A DNA stretch of 7,396 nucleotides, taken from positions 1-7,396 of the forward strand of contig CAMNPA010000056.1 in NCBI GenBank assembly GCA_946547205.1, read 5' to 3'. Both the position numbers and the translations under genes were made by a program. The notes below the pieces were generated by a model. That model saw nothing but the letters and a program-made list of their open reading frames with translations. It did not search any database and was not told where the DNA came from. The first letter of the stretch is position 1. Each line of letters starts with the position of its first letter. Of the stretch, positions 6,188-7,396 are shown in pieces. This stretch comes from an uncultured Selenomonadales bacterium (lineage in GTDB: Bacteria; Bacillota; Negativicutes; Selenomonadales; Selenomonadaceae).

Positions 6188-6203
6188 AGCCCTGTAATAT
6201 TAT
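6175..6203 (+). promoter_or_regulatory. Promoter candidate for the RTX gene leader
   Basis: TTGTTT (6175-6180) and TATTAT (6198-6203) are spaced 17 nt apart. The -10 box matches 5 of 6 consensus positions but the -35 is poor. Transcription would start near 6210, just before the hairpin cluster. It overlaps the minus-strand promoter candidate, so the two could compete for polymerase. Confidence 0.4.
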
Positions 6204-6334
6204 GCGCCTGGCGGTCGCAGATGTTTGGTGGACGTATGCGTTCCGACACGGGGAGATTCGGCAGGCAGTTTTACCGAATCTGCAAACCTTTGGCACGAGT
6301 TGGGGAACTCGACAAGGTTTGTCGCTGTGGCGGG

Positions 6335-6385
6335 CATTTGCCGAAGTGTAGGTTCCGGCAAATGAATCGTCTTTTTGTTTTGTTT
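6335..6385 (+). terminator. Possible attenuator or sRNA terminator (hairpin C plus T-rich tract)
   Basis: CATTTGCCG (6335-6343) pairs with CGGCAAATG (6356-6364). A T-rich tract, CTTTTTGTTTTGTTT, starts at 6371, 6 nt after the stem. The gap before the T run is longer than in a standard intrinsic terminator, so efficiency is doubtful. If it works, it would end transcripts from the 6210 region about 120 nt before the RTX gene. Confidence 0.35.
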
Positions 6386-6460
6386 AGGGTTAATTGTGGG
6401 GTTCAGTTCTTATCAGAGCTTATGGACTTAAGCTCAAGCCGTTAATCAATTTTTTTGTGA

Positions 6461-6496
6461 AGTCTTGACCCCCAAACGGCAAGACTAGGAAGGGAG
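6461..6496 (+). promoter_or_regulatory. Hairpin E adjoining the RTX gene ribosome binding site
   Basis: AGTCTTG (6461-6467) pairs with CAAGACT (6480-6486) around a C-rich 12-nt loop. The AG-rich ribosome binding site AGGAAGGGAG (6487-6496) begins at the very next base, 10 nt before the ATG at 6507. The CCCCC in the loop could pair with GGGAG of the site in an alternative fold, which would hide it. That is inference. Confidence 0.4.
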
Positions 6497-6506
6497 TTTT
6501 CTCTTT

Positions 6507-7396
6507 ATGGGAAATTTGTTTGACGATTTTGTTTTTGATCTCCAGCGTTTCGCCAATCTCTTTGGTGGAATCGCCGGATTCAGCCAAGAAGCATTTGCCG
6601 GCAATGACGAAAGCGACACCGACTCCGACATCGACCCGGACAAAGGCATAAACGATTGGGAAACAGTAGAAGCAGGGGACGCAGACATTGCTTTGACCGC
6701 CGGTGAAGGAGAAACGCAAGTCACGCTTGCAGTGGACACCTCCTCTGCGGAAGAGTCAGGCGTAGCAACCATTGAAATTACGCCGGCAAATGAAGAAGCT
6801 GCAGCAGAGGAGATATATGCCATCAACCTTGACAAAGAGGATAATCCTCTTACACAAGCTCTTACTGAAGCCGGAGTTACTGCCGTCAGTTTCAGCGGCG
6901 TTAGTGTTGCGCTTAACATCACTCTCAACGACACTATCACTGAAGCTACGGGCGGCTCCAATAACGACTACCTGAGAGCCGGTGCGGGCAGTGCTCCTGT
7001 TACACTCGACGGCGGCGCAGGCAACGATATTCTCGTTGGCGGTGCAGGTGCTGATACTTTCAAGTATGGCGAAAACGGCGGCGAGGATCGCGTCAAAGGT
7101 TACGAGGCACAAGATAAGATTCGTTTCGGCGGCGGCTTGTGGGCACTGTTCAAATCAATCTTCGATGCTGCAAAAGAAAGAAGACTTGCTGGCAACAACG
7201 ACGGAGACGGCGATATCAACTACGACGCGGACGGCAACTTGGTTGTCACTCTCGGCAGCGACAGCTCAATCACCATTGAAAACGGCGGCGAATCTGTAGC
7301 CTTCACTGGCGTTAATGACGACGGCGAAGAAGAAGAATTGGTCTGGCCGGCAGATGAAGCTGATGACGCTGACGATGCTGATGACGCTGACGATGC
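6507..7396 (+). CDS. Acidic RTX-type calcium-binding protein with N-terminal FDLQRFA motif (3' end outside window)
   Basis: The frame is open from ATG 6507 to the window edge (296 codons and counting). The N-terminus reads MGNLFDDFVFDLQRFANLFG and has no signal peptide. A long acidic, Ala/Glu/Asp/Thr-rich region follows to about residue 140. Then come RTX nonapeptides: GGSNNDYLR (149-157), GGAGNDILV (169-177) and GGAGADTFK (178-186), followed by ENGGEDRVKGYEAQDKI (189-205), the usual sequence after an RTX block. The glycines and aspartates bind calcium in a beta-roll. NNDGDGDINYDADG (230-243) is another possible calcium loop. RTX proteins lacking a signal peptide normally leave through a type I system using an uncleaved C-terminal signal, which lies outside this window. 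The visible end enters Ala-Asp-Asp repeats from residue 285. AGGGAG 10 nt upstream supports the start. The function is probably surface or extracellular; toxin, enzyme or adhesin cannot be told apart. Confidence 0.75.
   Translation, partial: MGNLFDDFVFDLQRFANLFGGIAGFSQEAFAGNDESDTDSDIDPDKGINDWETVEAGDADIALTAGEGETQVTLAVDTSSAEESGVATIEITPANEEAAAEEIYAINLDKEDNPLTQALTEAGVTAVSFSGVSVALNITLNDTITEATGGSNNDYLRAGAGSAPVTLDGGAGNDILVGGAGADTFKYGENGGEDRVKGYEAQDKIRFGGGLWALFKSIFDAAKERRLAGNNDGDGDINYDADGNLVVTLGSDSSITIENGGESVAFTGVNDDGEEEELVWPADEADDADDADDADD
7359..7396 (+). repeat. 18-bp tandem repeat encoding Ala-Asp-Asp
   Basis: GCTGATGACGCTGACGAT occurs twice in tandem from 7359 and begins a third time at the window edge. 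It encodes (Ala-Asp-Asp)n within the RTX gene. The two 9-bp halves use different Asp codons in a fixed order, so the expansion unit is 18 bp rather than 9. The full extent lies outside the window. Confidence 0.85.

Larger units (their letters stand above)
6210..6506 (+). promoter_or_regulatory. Structured ~300-nt leader or candidate ncRNA upstream of the RTX gene
   Basis: This stretch has no convincing gene but holds five inverted repeats in a row. Hairpin A is 6254-6261 with 6274-6281 (8 bp, 12-nt loop). Hairpin B is 6283-6290 with 6314-6321 (8 bp), enclosing 6296-6301 with 6306-6311 (6 bp, GGGG loop). Hairpin C is 6335-6343 with 6356-6364 (9 bp, 12-nt loop). Hairpin D is 6416-6422 with 6429-6435 (7 bp). 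Hairpin E is 6461-6467 with 6480-6486 (7 bp, 12-nt loop), ending right before the ribosome binding site. All stems are perfectly complementary. I checked it against remembered signatures of tmRNA, SRP RNA, RNase P RNA, 6S RNA and the cobalamin, TPP, glycine and cyclic di-GMP riboswitches and could not match it. It could be a cis-regulatory leader, an independent small RNA ending at hairpin C, or a palindrome-rich mobile repeat. Confidence 0.5.

Noticed and set aside
6283..6364. Cyclic di-GMP riboswitch, suggested by GCAAACC and hairpins
   Set aside because: The partner GCAAAGCC element and the GNRA-type docking arrangement of that class are absent.
6210..6385. 6S RNA, SRP RNA, tmRNA or tRNA
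   Set aside because: None of the conserved cores I know is present: no long closing stem, no SRP GGAAGG tetraloop region, no CCA-type acceptor end or T-arm.
6095..6445. 116-residue plus-strand frame over the hairpin region
   Set aside because: It shows no family resemblance or ribosome binding site, and it crosses the promoter candidates and hairpins A-C; non-coding structure explains the region better.
6507..6570. Phage major capsid protein, suggested by the LQxFA-like start
   Set aside because: The downstream sequence carries RTX nonapeptides and acidic repeats, and no phage gene lies nearby.
6485..7112. Minus-strand and out-of-frame ORFs over the RTX gene
   Set aside because: They mirror the repetitive, Ala/Asp/Gly-rich coding strand; only the frame from 6507 gives a recognisable protein.

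Overview
The window looks like chromosomal DNA of an anaerobic Firmicutes-type bacterium. A member of the Negativicutes (Selenomonas-like) is my best guess. This is inference, based on moderate G+C, AG-rich ribosome binding sites (for example AGGAGG), a methionine aminopeptidase with an N-terminal SEC-C zinc motif, a zinc-type HemB, and an RTX protein opening with FDLQRFA. No rRNA or tRNA gene and no taxon-specific marker is present to settle it.

Layout. (1) Positions 1-548 hold four head-to-tail copies of a 140-bp unit. Each encodes the same roughly 43-residue Cys-rich tail (CxxCx4C), which resembles the C-terminus of the B12-dependent methionine synthase reactivation-domain proteins of Firmicutes. 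The first copy is probably the real 3' end of such a gene, entering from outside the window. (2) map (552-1457, +) starts 3 nt after the last copy and takes its ribosome binding site from it. (3) A DUF4268/PD-(D/E)XK nuclease-like gene (1459-2385, -) converges on map with a 1-nt gap. (4) hemB (2460-3425, +) is divergent from the nuclease-like gene across 74 bp. The nuclease-like gene has a near-consensus promoter there. A strong bidirectional terminator follows hemB. (5) A two-gene minus-strand operon (6067 to 3512) encodes an SGNH-hydrolase-like protein with a Rossmann-like N-terminus, then a radical SAM/SPASM protein. (6) A 439-bp gap holds overlapping divergent promoter candidates and a roughly 300-nt leader with five hairpins. 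(7) An acidic RTX calcium-binding protein (6507 to beyond the window end, +) follows.

How the parts relate. map and the putative methionine synthase reactivase both bear on methionine (N-terminal processing and B12-dependent synthesis), and hemB makes the tetrapyrrole precursor of haem and B12. These look like housekeeping genes, with the nuclease-like gene inserted as an accessory. The right half looks accessory and possibly surface-related: a radical SAM/SGNH modification pair divergent from a probable type I-secreted RTX protein. The most unusual elements are the tandem array of gene 3' ends, the multi-hairpin leader, and the uncharacterised radical SAM/SGNH pair.
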